DNA of 64,000 bases, taken from the NCBI RefSeq assembly GCF_014647895.1, contig NZ_BMQB01000006.1:186001-250000 (forward strand), in the 5' to 3' direction. Source of the DNA: Pilimelia anulata (lineage in GTDB: Bacteria; Actinomycetota; Actinomycetes; Mycobacteriales; Micromonosporaceae). How positions within the stretch are numbered: the stretch's first letter is position 1; the number at the start of each line of letters is the position of its first letter. Shown in pieces: positions 25,477-33,472 of the stretch. The translations under genes were made by a program, and so were the position numbers. The notes beneath the pieces were generated by a model. The model was not told the origin of the DNA and ran no database searches. It saw only the letters and a program-made list of their open reading frames with translations.

Positions 25477-25598
25477 GCCCAGGCCGTCACCAGGCCGTCG
25501 AGCGTTGAACTCTAGCAACCAACGATGACCAGCGATATCGGGGTTTCCGCAGGTCATCGTCAGCCTGATGTGGACTGACCTGGGGTGCGGTTCATCCG

Positions 25599-26093
25599 CT
25601 AGCGGTAGTTGGTGAACTGGAGGGCGATGTCGATGTCCGCGGACTTCAGCAGCGTGATCACGGCCTGCAGGTCGTCCTTCTTCTTGCCGGTCACCCGGAG
25701 CTGGTCGCCCTGGATCTGCGCCTGGACCCCCTTCGGCCCCTCGTCCCGGATCTTCTTGCTGATGACCTTGGCCTTCTCCTGGTCGATCCCCTGAACGATC
25801 TTGCAGTCGATCTTCGTGGACTTCCCGGACGTCCGCGGCTCGCCGGCGTCCAGCGCCTTCAGGGAGATGTTCCGCTTGATCAGCTTCTCCTTGAACACCT
25901 CCAGCGCCGCCCGCACCCGGTCCTCGGTCTCGGCCGTCAGCGTCACCGCCTCCTCGCCGGACCAGGCGATCTCGGTGCCCGTCCCCCGGAAGTCGAACCT
26001 GGTGGACAGCTCCTTCTCGGCCTGCCGGAGGGCGTTGTCGATCTCCTGCCGGTCGACCTTGCTGACGATGTCGAACGACGGGTTGGCTGCCAT
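25599..26093 (-). CDS. yajQ: YajQ family nucleotide-binding protein
   Basis: The 164-residue protein (UPF0234) begins [20 protein letters not shown] and has the family features [20 protein letters not shown] and [17 protein letters not shown], with two ferredoxin-like domains. Some members bind c-di-GMP or RNA. ATG 26093 has AGGAG seven bases upstream. Length is normal, and the C-terminus (LQFTNYR) is intact because integration of the neighbouring element rebuilt the gene end. A 19-bp duplicate of this end lies at 23032. Confidence 0.96.
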   Translation of the reverse strand: MAANPSFDIVSKVDRQEIDNALRQAEKELSTRFDFRGTGTEIAWSGEEAVTLTAETEDRVRAALEVFKEKLIKRNISLKALDAGEPRTSGKSTKIDCKIVQGIDQEKAKVISKKIRDEGPKGVQAQIQGDQLRVTGKKKDDLQAVITLLKSADIDIALQFTNYR

Positions 26094-26250
26094 GCGCGCA
26101 CTCCTGCGGGTGAGGTCGGACCGGTGGGCTTCGCGGGCCGGAGCGCTGTGGCGGCGCTCCCGGCATGCCGGAACGGTACCCGGTTGCGGGACGGACCGGG
26201 CGTACCGCTATCCTTGCTGACGCCGTCGCGACACGGGCGGTGCACTGCCC

Positions 26251-26331
26251 GGCGGGTTGCCCGAGCGGCCAATGGGAGCGGACTGTAAATCCGTCGCGAA
26301 AGCTACAGAGGTTCGAATCCTCTACCCGCCA
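26251..26331 (+). tRNA. tRNA-Tyr (GTA)
   Basis: The cloverleaf has a class II long variable arm, as expected for bacterial tRNA-Tyr. The acceptor GGCGGGT pairs with ACCCGCC, the anticodon GTA is at 26285-26287, and the T-loop is GGTTCGAATCC. The CCA end is encoded (26332-26334). Confidence 0.96.
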
Positions 26332-26344
26332 CCAGCTACACCGA

Positions 26345-26380
26345 AGGCCCCTCAGTCGCTCGAACAGCGACGAGGGGCCT
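26345..26380 (+). terminator. Hairpin after tRNA-Tyr
   Basis: AGGCCCCTC pairs with GAGGGGCCT, and an inner GTCGCT pairs with AGCGAC, giving a near-perfect 15-bp stem. It lies 14 bases after the tRNA. Confidence 0.8.
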
Positions 26381-26753
26381 CCGCGTCGGTGAGCCCTCGA
26401 CGCGGTGCGGGTGTCCCGCCACAGCCTGCTTCGGGCGTTTTGCGGCCCACCCCGGACGCCGTTCGGGCCGCGGGTGTGCGGCTGCCCGGAGGGAGCCCGG
26501 CTCCCGCGGCCGCGCGAACCCGCGCCGCACGCGCGCTCCGAAGTCGGGCGAGCACGACAAGTTCGCCTTCCCGAGTGAATAGCGATCAGCGTACGGAATG
26601 CAATTCCGGAGAAGCCGTTTCGGCAATCCGCTATTCACAGTGGTCGATTCGGTTGTCCACGTAGGGAGCGGCGATACGAGACCGGGGGAGCCTCAAGCCG
26701 GTCCGGCGGTGGTCGATGGGGCAGGGGAACATGCTCACTGCGAAAGGACACCG
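26381..26753. other. Intergenic region before the 54-residue membrane protein gene
   Basis: No gene is supported in these 373 bases. The second half is less GC rich and contains nested dyads (26575-26638), which together with CACTGCGAAAGGA before the next ATG make it the likely control region of that gene. Confidence 0.4.
26575..26638. repeat. Nested inverted repeats upstream of small membrane protein
   Basis: GTGAATAGCG (26575-26584) and CGCTATTCAC (26629-26638) are exact complements. Between them CGGAAT-GCA-ATTCCG (26594-26608) is a second perfect dyad. These are possible operator sites. Confidence 0.55.
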
Positions 26754-26918
26754 ATGACCGCCCCGGCCCCGATGCACCGGCAGATGAGCACGACGTCGAT
26801 CCTGCTGTACCTGCTGGCCGTCCCGGTCCTGATCAGCCTCTGCCTCGGCGGCTGCAACGCCTTCGGCGCGGCCGTCGGCGCCACCGACGACCAGTCGGTC
26901 GAGTCCACCCAGCGCTGA
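26754..26918 (+). CDS. Small membrane protein or lipoprotein, unknown
   Basis: The 54-residue product has one hydrophobic segment (ILLYLLAVPVLISLCLGGC) ending in an LGGC that could serve as a lipobox, then a short polar tail. ATG 26754 follows AAGGA. I do not recognise a family. It converges on the DUF4304-like gene, only 18 bases from its end. Confidence 0.6.
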   Translation: MTAPAPMHRQMSTTSILLYLLAVPVLISLCLGGCNAFGAAVGATDDQSVESTQR

Positions 26919-26936
26919 CCCGCACGGCGTGGTCGA

Positions 26937-27461
26937 CTACGTGACCGGTACGCCCAGCATCGCGACGATCCGCTCCCAGTCCGCCAGCTTCCGCAGCCGC
27001 AGCTCCGTGACCAACTGTCGCCGGTCCAGCAATTCCTCGATCCGCGGTACCGCGACCTCCACCAGCAGGTCCGCCAGCGTCGGCCCCACTCCCTCGGCAT
27101 AGGGATCGTCGGGAAAGGCCCACCACGACGGATCGGCCGCCCGGAACCGCGCCAGCATCGCCGACTCCGGCCCCAGCACCTCGCGCCACAGCCCGTCCTC
27201 GGCCCGCGGCCCGGTCCGCGGCATCACCACCCCGCGCGCCGCCCGGTCCGCCAGCCACGGCTCCGGCGCCACCGCGAGCACCGCCGAGAACTCGACCTCG
27301 TCCCGCGAACTGGCCGTCGAGGTGCGCAACTCCACGATTCCGTGGTCGCCGAGCGGCGACCGCAGCCACCACCGGCCGCGCGAGCCGCGCATCCCCGCTT
27401 CCCGCAGCGCGGGTCCGACGATGTCGCGCAGCATGCTGCGGTAGCGATCGAGGGCTGACAC
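26937..27461 (-). CDS. DUF4304-like protein
   Basis: The 174-residue soluble protein starts VSALDRYRSMLRDIVGPALR and continues EAGMRGSRGRWWLRSPLGDH, the helix-beta pattern of DUF4304 (a terminase-like or uncharacterised fold, often near toxin systems). The GTG at 27461 is chosen because AGGA lies six bases upstream. In-frame codons further upstream run through a heptanucleotide repeat and cannot be real. Function is unknown; assignment to DUF4304 is from pattern and length only. Confidence 0.65.
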   Translation of the reverse strand: MSALDRYRSMLRDIVGPALREAGMRGSRGRWWLRSPLGDHGIVELRTSTASSRDEVEFSAVLAVAPEPWLADRAARGVVMPRTGPRAEDGLWREVLGPESAMLARFRAADPSWWAFPDDPYAEGVGPTLADLLVEVAVPRIEELLDRRQLVTELRLRKLADWERIVAMLGVPVT

Positions 27462-28396
27462 GTACTGTCCTACCTTTCCCCGTCCGTGGTGGCGCACGGC
27501 GGCACCGGCCGCGCGGTTCATCGACCGGCCGCGGCGCTGGGCAATTGTCCACGCGCTCCGCGCCCTCGACCGCCACCCACGAGAATTGGCAAACTGCAGC
27601 CGCCAGCCGCCAGCCGCCAGCCGCCAGCCGCCAGCCGCCAGCCGCCAGCCGCCAGCCGCCAGCCGCCAGCCGCCAGCGCGCACGATCAATGCGCGCGACA
27701 AGAAGGTCCGGACCCAGCCGCACGACCAAGGCTGTACAAGGCCGCGTCGAACCCCGACCCACACCCGATCGCGGCCAGCGACCCCGGTCGGCCCCCAATC
27801 GCCCACCCGACAACCGGGTCCGCCACCCGATCCGCCGACCCAACGACGGCCGCCCATCGCCGTCGCCACCGCGCCCCACACGCAAGGCAGGCGCTCAACC
27901 ACGGCACGTAATCGAGCCGCCACCCCGCCCGCGACCCGCCGAGCGCGTCGCCCGCGCCCGTACGGCGTACTGCACGCGCCGGCCGCGTCACGCCCCCGCA
28001 GTGCCCCGGGAGCGCCGCGAACACATCGGAATCCCTTGTCCCAACAAGATCAATGATCACGCCCGTAACCTGGGACAACGCCCTGGCACAGCCCGGAAAA
28101 CACGGCCCCGGACGGCCCGCCGCAACGCATCTCACCGATATGTCCGCACAGGAGTCCAATGACCGCTGTGCGGGGTCAACCGATCGGCCAGAATTAGTAC
28201 TCCGCGGTGTCGGACGCTGTCCCGGACACTGCGACCGTCCGTGCCCATGTGGCACCATCAGTGCTACCAACGAACCGGACATCGGGCCGGCACCGCACCT
28301 CCGCAGCAGTACCGCAACCGGGACGTATCACCATCCCGCCCGCCGGTGCCCGACGGTGCGTGGGAATCCCGCCACACCGCACGACAGGAGCACATC
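27462..28396. other. Non-coding region with heptamer repeat
   Basis: This 935-bp stretch holds no supported gene. Reading frames across it are Arg/Pro-rich with no domain. It contains the (CAGCCGC)11 array near the left end, and, next to the small secreted protein gene, short dyads such as GTGTCGGAC..GTCCCGGACAC (28207-28229). I see no recognised riboswitch. Confidence 0.45.
27597..27677 (+). repeat. Tandem heptanucleotide repeat (CAGCCGC)11
   Basis: Eleven perfect units run from 27597 to 27673, followed by CAGC. The array is 136 bp upstream of the DUF4304-like start on the other strand. A perfect heptamer array is expected to vary in copy number by slippage. Confidence 0.95.
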
Positions 28397-28612
28397 ATGC
28401 GCGAAAGCCGGATCGGCCGTAAGGCCGGGCGCGCCGCCCTCATCGCCGCGGCCGTGCTGGCGCTCTCCGTCGTCGGCATCACCGTCGCCTCCGCCCAGAC
28501 CGACGACCGGGGCGGCAACTCGACGAACAACAACCACCAGCGCGGCAACGACTCCGACCGCGGCCCGGTGCACAACTCCCCGAACCCGTTCCGCGACATC
28601 GAATGGATGTAA
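28397..28612 (+). CDS. Small secreted peptide, unknown
   Basis: The 71-residue product begins MRESRIGRKAGRAALIAAAV and has a Sec-type signal peptide with a probable cleavage after ASA (near residue 34). That leaves a short Asn/Asp/Gly-rich mature peptide (DDRGGNSTNNNHQRGNDSDR) ending FRDIEWM, with no cysteine. ATG 28397 has AGGAG six bases upstream. It ends 53 bases before the GGDEF-EAL gene and may be co-transcribed. No family was recognised. Confidence 0.7.
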   Translation: MRESRIGRKAGRAALIAAAVLALSVVGITVASAQTDDRGGNSTNNNHQRGNDSDRGPVHNSPNPFRDIEWM

Positions 28613-28665
28613 CCCCTCCGGCTCCGGCCGGGAGGGCTACCCGACGCGAAACCTAGGGGCCGCTG

Positions 28666-31188
28666 GTGTCCAAGCCCGTCGTCGCCGATGCGCGCCCGCC
28701 CCAGCTCATTTGGCTGGTCACCGGCGCGCTCGGTCTCGTGGCGGCGGCCCTCACCGGTGTCGCTCTCAGCTACGACGGCAAGCCGACGCTGGACCAGTGG
28801 CCGCAGGCCCTGTGCTTCCTCGTCCTCTTCATCGCCGCTGACGCCGCCTACCTGCGGGTCGACTTCCGGCGGCAGGTCTTCAGCATCAACATCTCCGAGC
28901 TGCCGCTGCTGCTCGCGCTGTTCTACCTGCCCGCCGTACCGCTGATCGTCGTGCGGCTGGCCGCCGCCGGTATGATCTACCTGGTCCGCGGCCGGCTCGG
29001 CGCGACCGCGATCAAGCAGTGGTTCAACTTCTTCACCAAGGCCGCCAGCACGAGCGCCGCCGCGGCGATGGTGGCCGCGTACCGGCCGCTGGACACCGCC
29101 AACGTCGAGACCTGGCTGGTCCTGGTCGGCGCGGTCCTGCTGCACATCCTCGTGATGATCGCCAGCATGTCCGCGGTGCTCGCGATCGCGCACGGGCGGC
29201 GGGCCTGGCACGAGGTCACCCGGATGGCCGTGCCCGCGCTGGCGGTCGGCGTCGTCAACATCACGCTCGGCCTGGTCGTGCTGCTGGTGTTGAAGCAGAG
29301 CGCGTGGGCGGTCGCCCTGCTCGGCGTGCTCGGCGTGTCGTTCGTGCTGGCGTACCGGTCGTACTCGCGGTTCATGCGCCAGCACCACCGGCTGCAGGAG
29401 CTGTACGACCTGACCGAGCACGTGCGCGAGACGCGGCACGAGACGACGCTGTACGACCGGCTGCTGCACGGCACCCGGCAGATGCTGCGCGCGCAGTACG
29501 CGACGCTGTGGCTGCCGGCCGACCGGCGGCACCCCGAGATCCTGCTGACCTCGAAGATCGACGTACCGGGGCTGATCGACCTGCCGGGCACGCCGGACGC
29601 GCTGCGCCGGTACGCCGTCGAGCACGGCGAGACCATCGCGGTGGGGGCGAACTTCGACCCGCCCGCCGCGGCCACGCCCCGGGTCGGCACGGACGTGATC
29701 GTCGTACCGCTGCGCTCCGGACCGGTCGTCATCGGCTGCCTGGAGGTGGCCGGGCGGATCGGCGATGTGAACTCCTTCCACCCCGAGGACGTCCGGCTGC
29801 TGGAGACCGTCGCCGCGCACGTCGGCGTGGCGGTGGAGAACTCGCGGCTGGTCGACCGGCTGCGCTTCGACGCGTACCACGACGCCCTGACCGGGCTGCC
29901 CAACCGGCGCCGGGTGCTCCAGGCGCTGGAGGAGTCGGTGAAGTTCCGCGCGCCCGGCGAGGTGGTCGCGGTCCTGCTGTTCGACGTGGACGGGCTGCGC
30001 GACGTCAACGACTCGCTCGGCCACTCCGCCGGCGACCGGCTGCTGGTCGAGGTGTCCAAGCGGCTGCGCGAGCTGGCCCCGCCGGCAGCGCTGGTCGGCC
30101 GGCTGGGCAGCGACGAGTTCGTGGTCACGCTGCGGGTGGAGAACGTGGAGGCCGCCGCCGTGCTGGCCGCCGGGCTGCGCGAGCAGCTCCGGGTGCCGAT
30201 GGACTTCGGCGCCCTGACCCTGGACGTGGACACGGCCGTCGGCGTCGTCGTGCACCCGGACCACGGCAGCGACCCGGCGACGCTCATCCAGCGGGCCGAC
30301 GTGGCCGCCCGGGCGGCGGAGCTGATCCCGGCCGGGGTGCAGGTCTTCAACCCGGCGCTGGAGTCGCGCTCGGTGCGCCGGCTGGGCCTGGCCAACGACC
30401 TGCGCCGCGCGATCGACCAGGACGAGCTGGAGATCTACTTCCAGCCGCAGGTGTCGCTGGCGGACAAGCACCTGGTCGGCGTCGAGTGCCTGGCCCGGTG
30501 GGAGCACCCCGCGCACGGCTCGGTCGACCCGGAGGACTTCGTCGCCGTCGCCGAGCACACCGGGCAGCTCAGCCGGCTCACCGAGGCCGTGCTGAAGGAG
30601 GGCCTGCGCCGGTGCCGGCAGTGGGCCGACGCCGGCCGCCCGCTCAACGTCGCGGTCAACCTCTCCTCCCGGACGCTCGTCGACGCCACCTTCCCGGACC
30701 GGGTGGAGCGGCTGATCCGCGAGTTCGAGGTCGACCCCGCCCGGGTGACGTTCGAGGTGGCCGAGGACGGCGGCGCGCCCGACCGGCCGATGCCCACCCT
30801 GCAGCGGCTGCACGAGATCGGCGTGCAGCTCTCGGTGGACGACTTCGGGACCGGCTACTCCTCGCTGTCCTACCTGCGCCGGCTGCCGGTGCAGGAGGTC
30901 AAGATCGACCGCACCTTCGTGCAGGGGATGGCGACCGACCCCGGCGACCTGGCGATCGTCCGGGCGGTGGTCGACCTGGCCCGCCACTTCGGCCTCACCG
31001 TCGTCGCCGAGGGCGTGGAGAGCGAGCTGACGCTCAACCTGCTCCGCGAGATGGGCTGCGACGTGGGCCAGGGCTTCCTGTTCAGCCGGCCGCTGCCGTA
31101 CGAGCGGCTGGAGGCGTGGCTCGGCCAGCAGACCGAGGCCGAGCGCACCCCGGCGGGCGAGGTGCGCCGCCTGCGGGCGGTGCCGTAG
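28666..31188 (+). CDS. Membrane GAF-GGDEF-EAL cyclic-di-GMP protein
   Basis: The 840-residue protein has about seven N-terminal membrane helices (residues 12-230), a GAF-like region (about 255-400), a GGDEF domain (about 405-560) and an EAL domain (about 575-825). The GGDEF signature is GSDEF near residue 480, so diguanylate cyclase activity may be weak or lost. The EAL side looks active: ECLARW for EALLRW, VNLSS, FEVAE, VDDFGTGYSSLSYL, KIDRTFV, AEGVE and GQGFLFSRPL. Phosphodiesterase activity is the likelier output. The GTG at 28666 gives VSKPVVADARPPQ. Confidence 0.92.
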   Translation: MSKPVVADARPPQLIWLVTGALGLVAAALTGVALSYDGKPTLDQWPQALCFLVLFIAADAAYLRVDFRRQVFSINISELPLLLALFYLPAVPLIVVRLAAAGMIYLVRGRLGATAIKQWFNFFTKAASTSAAAAMVAAYRPLDTANVETWLVLVGAVLLHILVMIASMSAVLAIAHGRRAWHEVTRMAVPALAVGVVNITLGLVVLLVLKQSAWAVALLGVLGVSFVLAYRSYSRFMRQHHRLQELYDLTEHVRETRHETTLYDRLLHGTRQMLRAQYATLWLPADRRHPEILLTSKIDVPGLIDLPGTPDALRRYAVEHGETIAVGANFDPPAAATPRVGTDVIVVPLRSGPVVIGCLEVAGRIGDVNSFHPEDVRLLETVAAHVGVAVENSRLVDRLRFDAYHDALTGLPNRRRVLQALEESVKFRAPGEVVAVLLFDVDGLRDVNDSLGHSAGDRLLVEVSKRLRELAPPAALVGRLGSDEFVVTLRVENVEAAAVLAAGLREQLRVPMDFGALTLDVDTAVGVVVHPDHGSDPATLIQRADVAARAAELIPAGVQVFNPALESRSVRRLGLANDLRRAIDQDELEIYFQPQVSLADKHLVGVECLARWEHPAHGSVDPEDFVAVAEHTGQLSRLTEAVLKEGLRRCRQWADAGRPLNVAVNLSSRTLVDATFPDRVERLIREFEVDPARVTFEVAEDGGAPDRPMPTLQRLHEIGVQLSVDDFGTGYSSLSYLRRLPVQEVKIDRTFVQGMATDPGDLAIVRAVVDLARHFGLTVVAEGVESELTLNLLREMGCDVGQGFLFSRPLPYERLEAWLGQQTEAERTPAGEVRRLRAVP

Positions 31189-31312
31189 CGCCGGGTTCGC
31201 CCAGCGTAGGGGTGGGTTCGCGGCGAGTGGGGGGATCTGGTTTCCGGGCCCCGGGGCGGTTGTGTACTCTTACTCCTGCGCGTCCACAGGGGCTTGCTCC
31301 CCGTGGTCATGC

Positions 31313-31385
31313 GCCCCCTTAGCTCAGTCGGCAGAGCGTCTCCATGGTAAGGAGAAGGTCTACGGTTCGATTCCGTAAGGGGGCT
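31313..31385 (+). tRNA. tRNA-Thr (GGT)
   Basis: The acceptor is GCCCCCT/AGGGGGC, the D-arm GCTC..GAGC, the anticodon loop ATGGTAA with GGT, and the T-arm ACGGTTCGATTCCGT. The CCA end is encoded at 31386-31388. Confidence 0.95.
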
Positions 31386-31418
31386 CCAACCCGAGGTCGG
31401 CACGCCGGTTTCGGTCGC

Positions 31419-31491
31419 GGCGGTGTAGCTCAGATGGCAGAGCAAGCGGCTCATAATCGCTGTGTCGCCGGTTCAAGTCCGGCCACCGCTA
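31419..31491 (+). tRNA. tRNA-Met (CAT), elongator type
   Basis: The anticodon loop CTCATAA is in an AGCGG/TCGCT stem, the D-arm is GCTC..GAGC, and the T-arm is GCCGGTTCAAGTCCGGC. The acceptor GGCGGTG pairs with CACCGCT through a first G-U. The initiator features (three G-C pairs in the anticodon stem) are absent. CCA is not encoded. Confidence 0.93.
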
Positions 31492-31532
31492 CGGTGACGT
31501 CCCGGACGTCGCGGGTTCGCCCCGGACCCGCT

Positions 31533-31562
31533 TTGCAGCGCGGCACGGCCAGCGGCTAGTCT
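31533..31562 (+). promoter_or_regulatory. Promoter of rpmG
   Basis: TTGCAG (31533-31538) and TAGTCT (31557-31562) are separated by 18 bp, 43 bases before the rpmG start. Confidence 0.55.
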
Positions 31563-31604
31563 GGTACGCCGTTAGGTTGACTTCAGCGAGGAAGGCACTC
31601 CGCC

Positions 31605-31772
31605 GTGGCCAAGGCGACCGATGTACGTCCCAAGATCACTATGGCGTGTGTGGAGTGCAAGGAGCGCAACTACATCACGCGCAAGAACCGCCGCAACGAC
31701 CCGGACCGCGTCGAGCTGAAGAAGTTCTGCCCCCGCTGCGGCAAGCACCAGGCGCACCGCGAGACCCGCTGA
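31605..31772 (+). CDS. rpmG: 50S ribosomal protein L33
   Basis: The 55-residue product [20 protein letters not shown]..., ending [15 protein letters not shown], is L33 of the zinc-binding (C+) type with CVEC and CPRC pairs. It starts at GTG 31605 after GAGGAAGG. In mycobacteria the same copy (rpmG2) also precedes hadA-hadB, the tRNA-Trp gene, secE and nusG, so the context is ancestral. Confidence 0.95.
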   Translation: MAKATDVRPKITMACVECKERNYITRKNRRNDPDRVELKKFCPRCGKHQAHRETR

Positions 31773-31849
31773 CGCGCCCACCGGCCACTGCGACGCCCCC
31801 GAGCCCCGCTCGGGGGCGTCGCGCGTTCGGCGGCCCCGAGCGGCCCCGG

Positions 31850-31855
31850 TAGGGT
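31850..31855 (+). promoter_or_regulatory. -10 element TAGGGT of hadA
   Basis: TAGGGT ends eight bases before the hadA ATG, with no ribosome binding site between, a leaderless-type arrangement. Confidence 0.5.
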
Positions 31856-31863
31856 CAGCAGCC

Positions 31864-32307
31864 ATGCCACTGGATCCCGCGTACGCCGGCCGCACCTACC
31901 CGCCGGCGCCCGTGTACGGGGTCGGCCGGGAGAAGATCCGCGAGTTCGCCCGCGCGATCGGCGCGACCGACCCGGTCCACCACGACCCCGCCGCCGCCCG
32001 CGCTCTCGGCCACCCGGACGTGATCGCCCCGCCGACCTTCGCGATCGTGATCTCCGGCGCGTCCATGGACGTCGTCTACGCCGACCCCGACCTCGGCCTG
32101 GACTTCAGCCGGGTGGTGCACGGCGAGCAGCGGTTCACCCACGCCCGCCCGGTCCGGGCCGGCGACGAGATCGTCTGCGTGCACCGCATCGCCGAGGTCA
32201 CCACGCGCGGCGGCCACGGCTTCCTGACCACCCGCTCGGAGCTGCGCACGCCCGCGGGCGAGCCGGTCGCCGAGGTGTCCGCCAAGCTCGTCGTGCGAGG
32301 GGAGTGA
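31864..32307 (+). CDS. hadA: MaoC-like (3R)-hydroxyacyl-ACP dehydratase subunit, HadA type
   Basis: The 147-residue single hot-dog protein resembles HadA, the non-catalytic, substrate-holding partner of the HadAB dehydratase that dehydrates 3-hydroxyacyl-ACP in FAS II. It begins MPLDPAYAGRTYPPAPVYGV and contains REKIREFARAIGATDPVHHD and APPTFAIVI. hadB follows immediately (one base between stop and ATG), as in mycobacteria. No hadC gene follows. Acyl specificity cannot be deduced. Confidence 0.87.
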   Translation: MPLDPAYAGRTYPPAPVYGVGREKIREFARAIGATDPVHHDPAAARALGHPDVIAPPTFAIVISGASMDVVYADPDLGLDFSRVVHGEQRFTHARPVRAGDEIVCVHRIAEVTTRGGHGFLTTRSELRTPAGEPVAEVSAKLVVRGE

Positions 32308-32308
32308 C

Positions 32309-32719
32309 ATGGGCCTGCCCACCCAGACCTACCGGGTGACCCGGGCGGACCTCGTCCGGTACGCCGGCGCCTCCGGCGACTTCAACCCGATCCACTGGAG
32401 CGACCGGCAGGCCGCCGCGGTGGGCCTGCCGGGGGTCATCGCCCACGGCATGCTCACGATGGCGCTGGCCGGGCGCGCGGTCGCCGCGTGGGTCGGCCGG
32501 GCGGACGCGATCGTCGAGTACGGCGTGCGGTTCGCCCGCCCGGTGGTCGTCCCGGACGACGACGCCGGCGCCGAGCTGACGGTCGACGCGGTGCGCCGGG
32601 AGCCGGACGACGCCGGGCTCACCCGGCTGGACCTGACCGTCACCTGCGCCGGCGAGAAGGTGCTCGCGCAGGCCAGGGCGCTGGTCCGCTGGCCGACGCC
32701 CGATAGTGGTCAGGGGTAA
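32309..32719 (+). CDS. hadB: MaoC-like (3R)-hydroxyacyl-ACP dehydratase catalytic subunit, HadB type
   Basis: The 136-residue hot-dog protein carries the hydratase-2 motif YAGASGDFNPIHWSDRQA with the catalytic Asp and His, and GVIAHGMLTMALAGRAV. It would pair with HadA to form the active dehydratase. ATG 32309 follows GGGGAGTG at hadA's end. The tRNA-Trp gene follows 135 bases downstream, as in the mycobacterial locus. Confidence 0.88.
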   Translation: MGLPTQTYRVTRADLVRYAGASGDFNPIHWSDRQAAAVGLPGVIAHGMLTMALAGRAVAAWVGRADAIVEYGVRFARPVVVPDDDAGAELTVDAVRREPDDAGLTRLDLTVTCAGEKVLAQARALVRWPTPDSGQG

Positions 32720-32854
32720 CTTCCGCCCGGTTGGGAAACTCCCGGCGCAACCCGTACACTGGTCCGCCGTGGGGCTGATACCCCTGCTCCGGCATGCGCA
32801 CCCGACGGGTCATCCGTCGTTCGCCCTGTGCTCGGTGTAGGTTCACTCCCACCT

Positions 32855-32927
32855 AGGGGTGTGGCGCAATTGGCAGCGCAGCGGTCTCCAAAACCGCAGG
32901 TTGCAGGTTCGAGTCCTGTCGCCCCTG
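32855..32927 (+). tRNA. tRNA-Trp (CCA)
   Basis: The acceptor AGGGGTG pairs with CGCCCCT (one G-U), the anticodon loop is CTCCAAA with CCA at 32888-32890, the T-arm is GCAGGTTCGAGTCCTGT and the discriminator is G. It lies directly upstream of secE, the usual actinobacterial place. Confidence 0.95.
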
Positions 32928-33095
32928 CGCCTGGGGCCGGACGGCTCCCGGGTGGTCCCGCGAAGCGGGGTCGCCGAGGGTCGTCCGGGACCACGGGGCC
33001 CGCCGCGGTCCCGCAGCGCGCGTCACGGCCCGCCGGACATCGGCGGGCGGCCGACGTGGCGGCGCGACAGACACCCCGCGATGGAAGAGGGCGAA

Positions 33096-33452
33096 GTGGC
33101 GGAAGACAAGCGGCGCGGCGAGGAGCCCGCCGACGAGCAGTTCGACGACGAGCCGGAGACCGCCGCGGACCCCGCGGACGACAACGGCCGGGTCGACGCC
33201 GTCGAGGACGACAGCCCGGTACGCGAGGCCAAGAAGAGTTCGGGCCGGGTGGGACCCATCGGCCGCCTCGGTCGGTTCTTCCGCGAGATCGTGGCGGAGC
33301 TGCGTAAGGTCATCTGGCCGACCCGCAAAGAGCTGGTCACGTACACCGCCGTGGTGATCGTCTTCCTGTCGATCCTCACGGCGATCGTCGTCGGCCTCGA
33401 CTACGGCTTCGCCAAGGGCATCCTCGCCCTGTTCGGCAGCGGCAAGAAGTAA
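33096..33452 (+). CDS. secE: Preprotein translocase subunit SecE
   Basis: SecE is the clamp of the SecYEG channel. The 118-residue product has an acidic disordered N-terminus of about 60 residues, then the conserved amphipathic stretch GRFFREIVAELRKVIWPTRK and one membrane helix (LVTYTAVVIVFLSILTAIVV). The GTG at 33096 (VAEDKRRGEE) is preferred because GGAAGAGGG lies just upstream; the in-frame ATG at 33081 lacks a ribosome site. nusG begins 20 bases after the stop. Confidence 0.93.
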   Translation: MAEDKRRGEEPADEQFDDEPETAADPADDNGRVDAVEDDSPVREAKKSSGRVGPIGRLGRFFREIVAELRKVIWPTRKELVTYTAVVIVFLSILTAIVVGLDYGFAKGILALFGSGKK

Positions 33453-33472
33453 CCCGACGGAAGTGAGCGAGC

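Larger units (their letters stand above)
23051..25600. mobile_element. Decayed integrative element in the 3' end of yajQ
   Basis: The segment lies between two 19-bp copies of the yajQ 3' end. It contains a truncated, frameshifted tyrosine integrase next to the left copy and a fic gene. Codon use and base composition in the fic part (many A/T third positions) are unlike the flanking DNA, in keeping with transfer. No replication, transfer or excisionase gene remains. At about 2.55 kb it is either a small satellite element or the remains of a larger one. Confidence 0.85.

Noticed and set aside
28140..28396. Possible riboswitch upstream of the small secreted peptide
   Set aside because: GC-rich dyads are present, but I could not match a known consensus such as c-di-AMP or c-di-GMP types.
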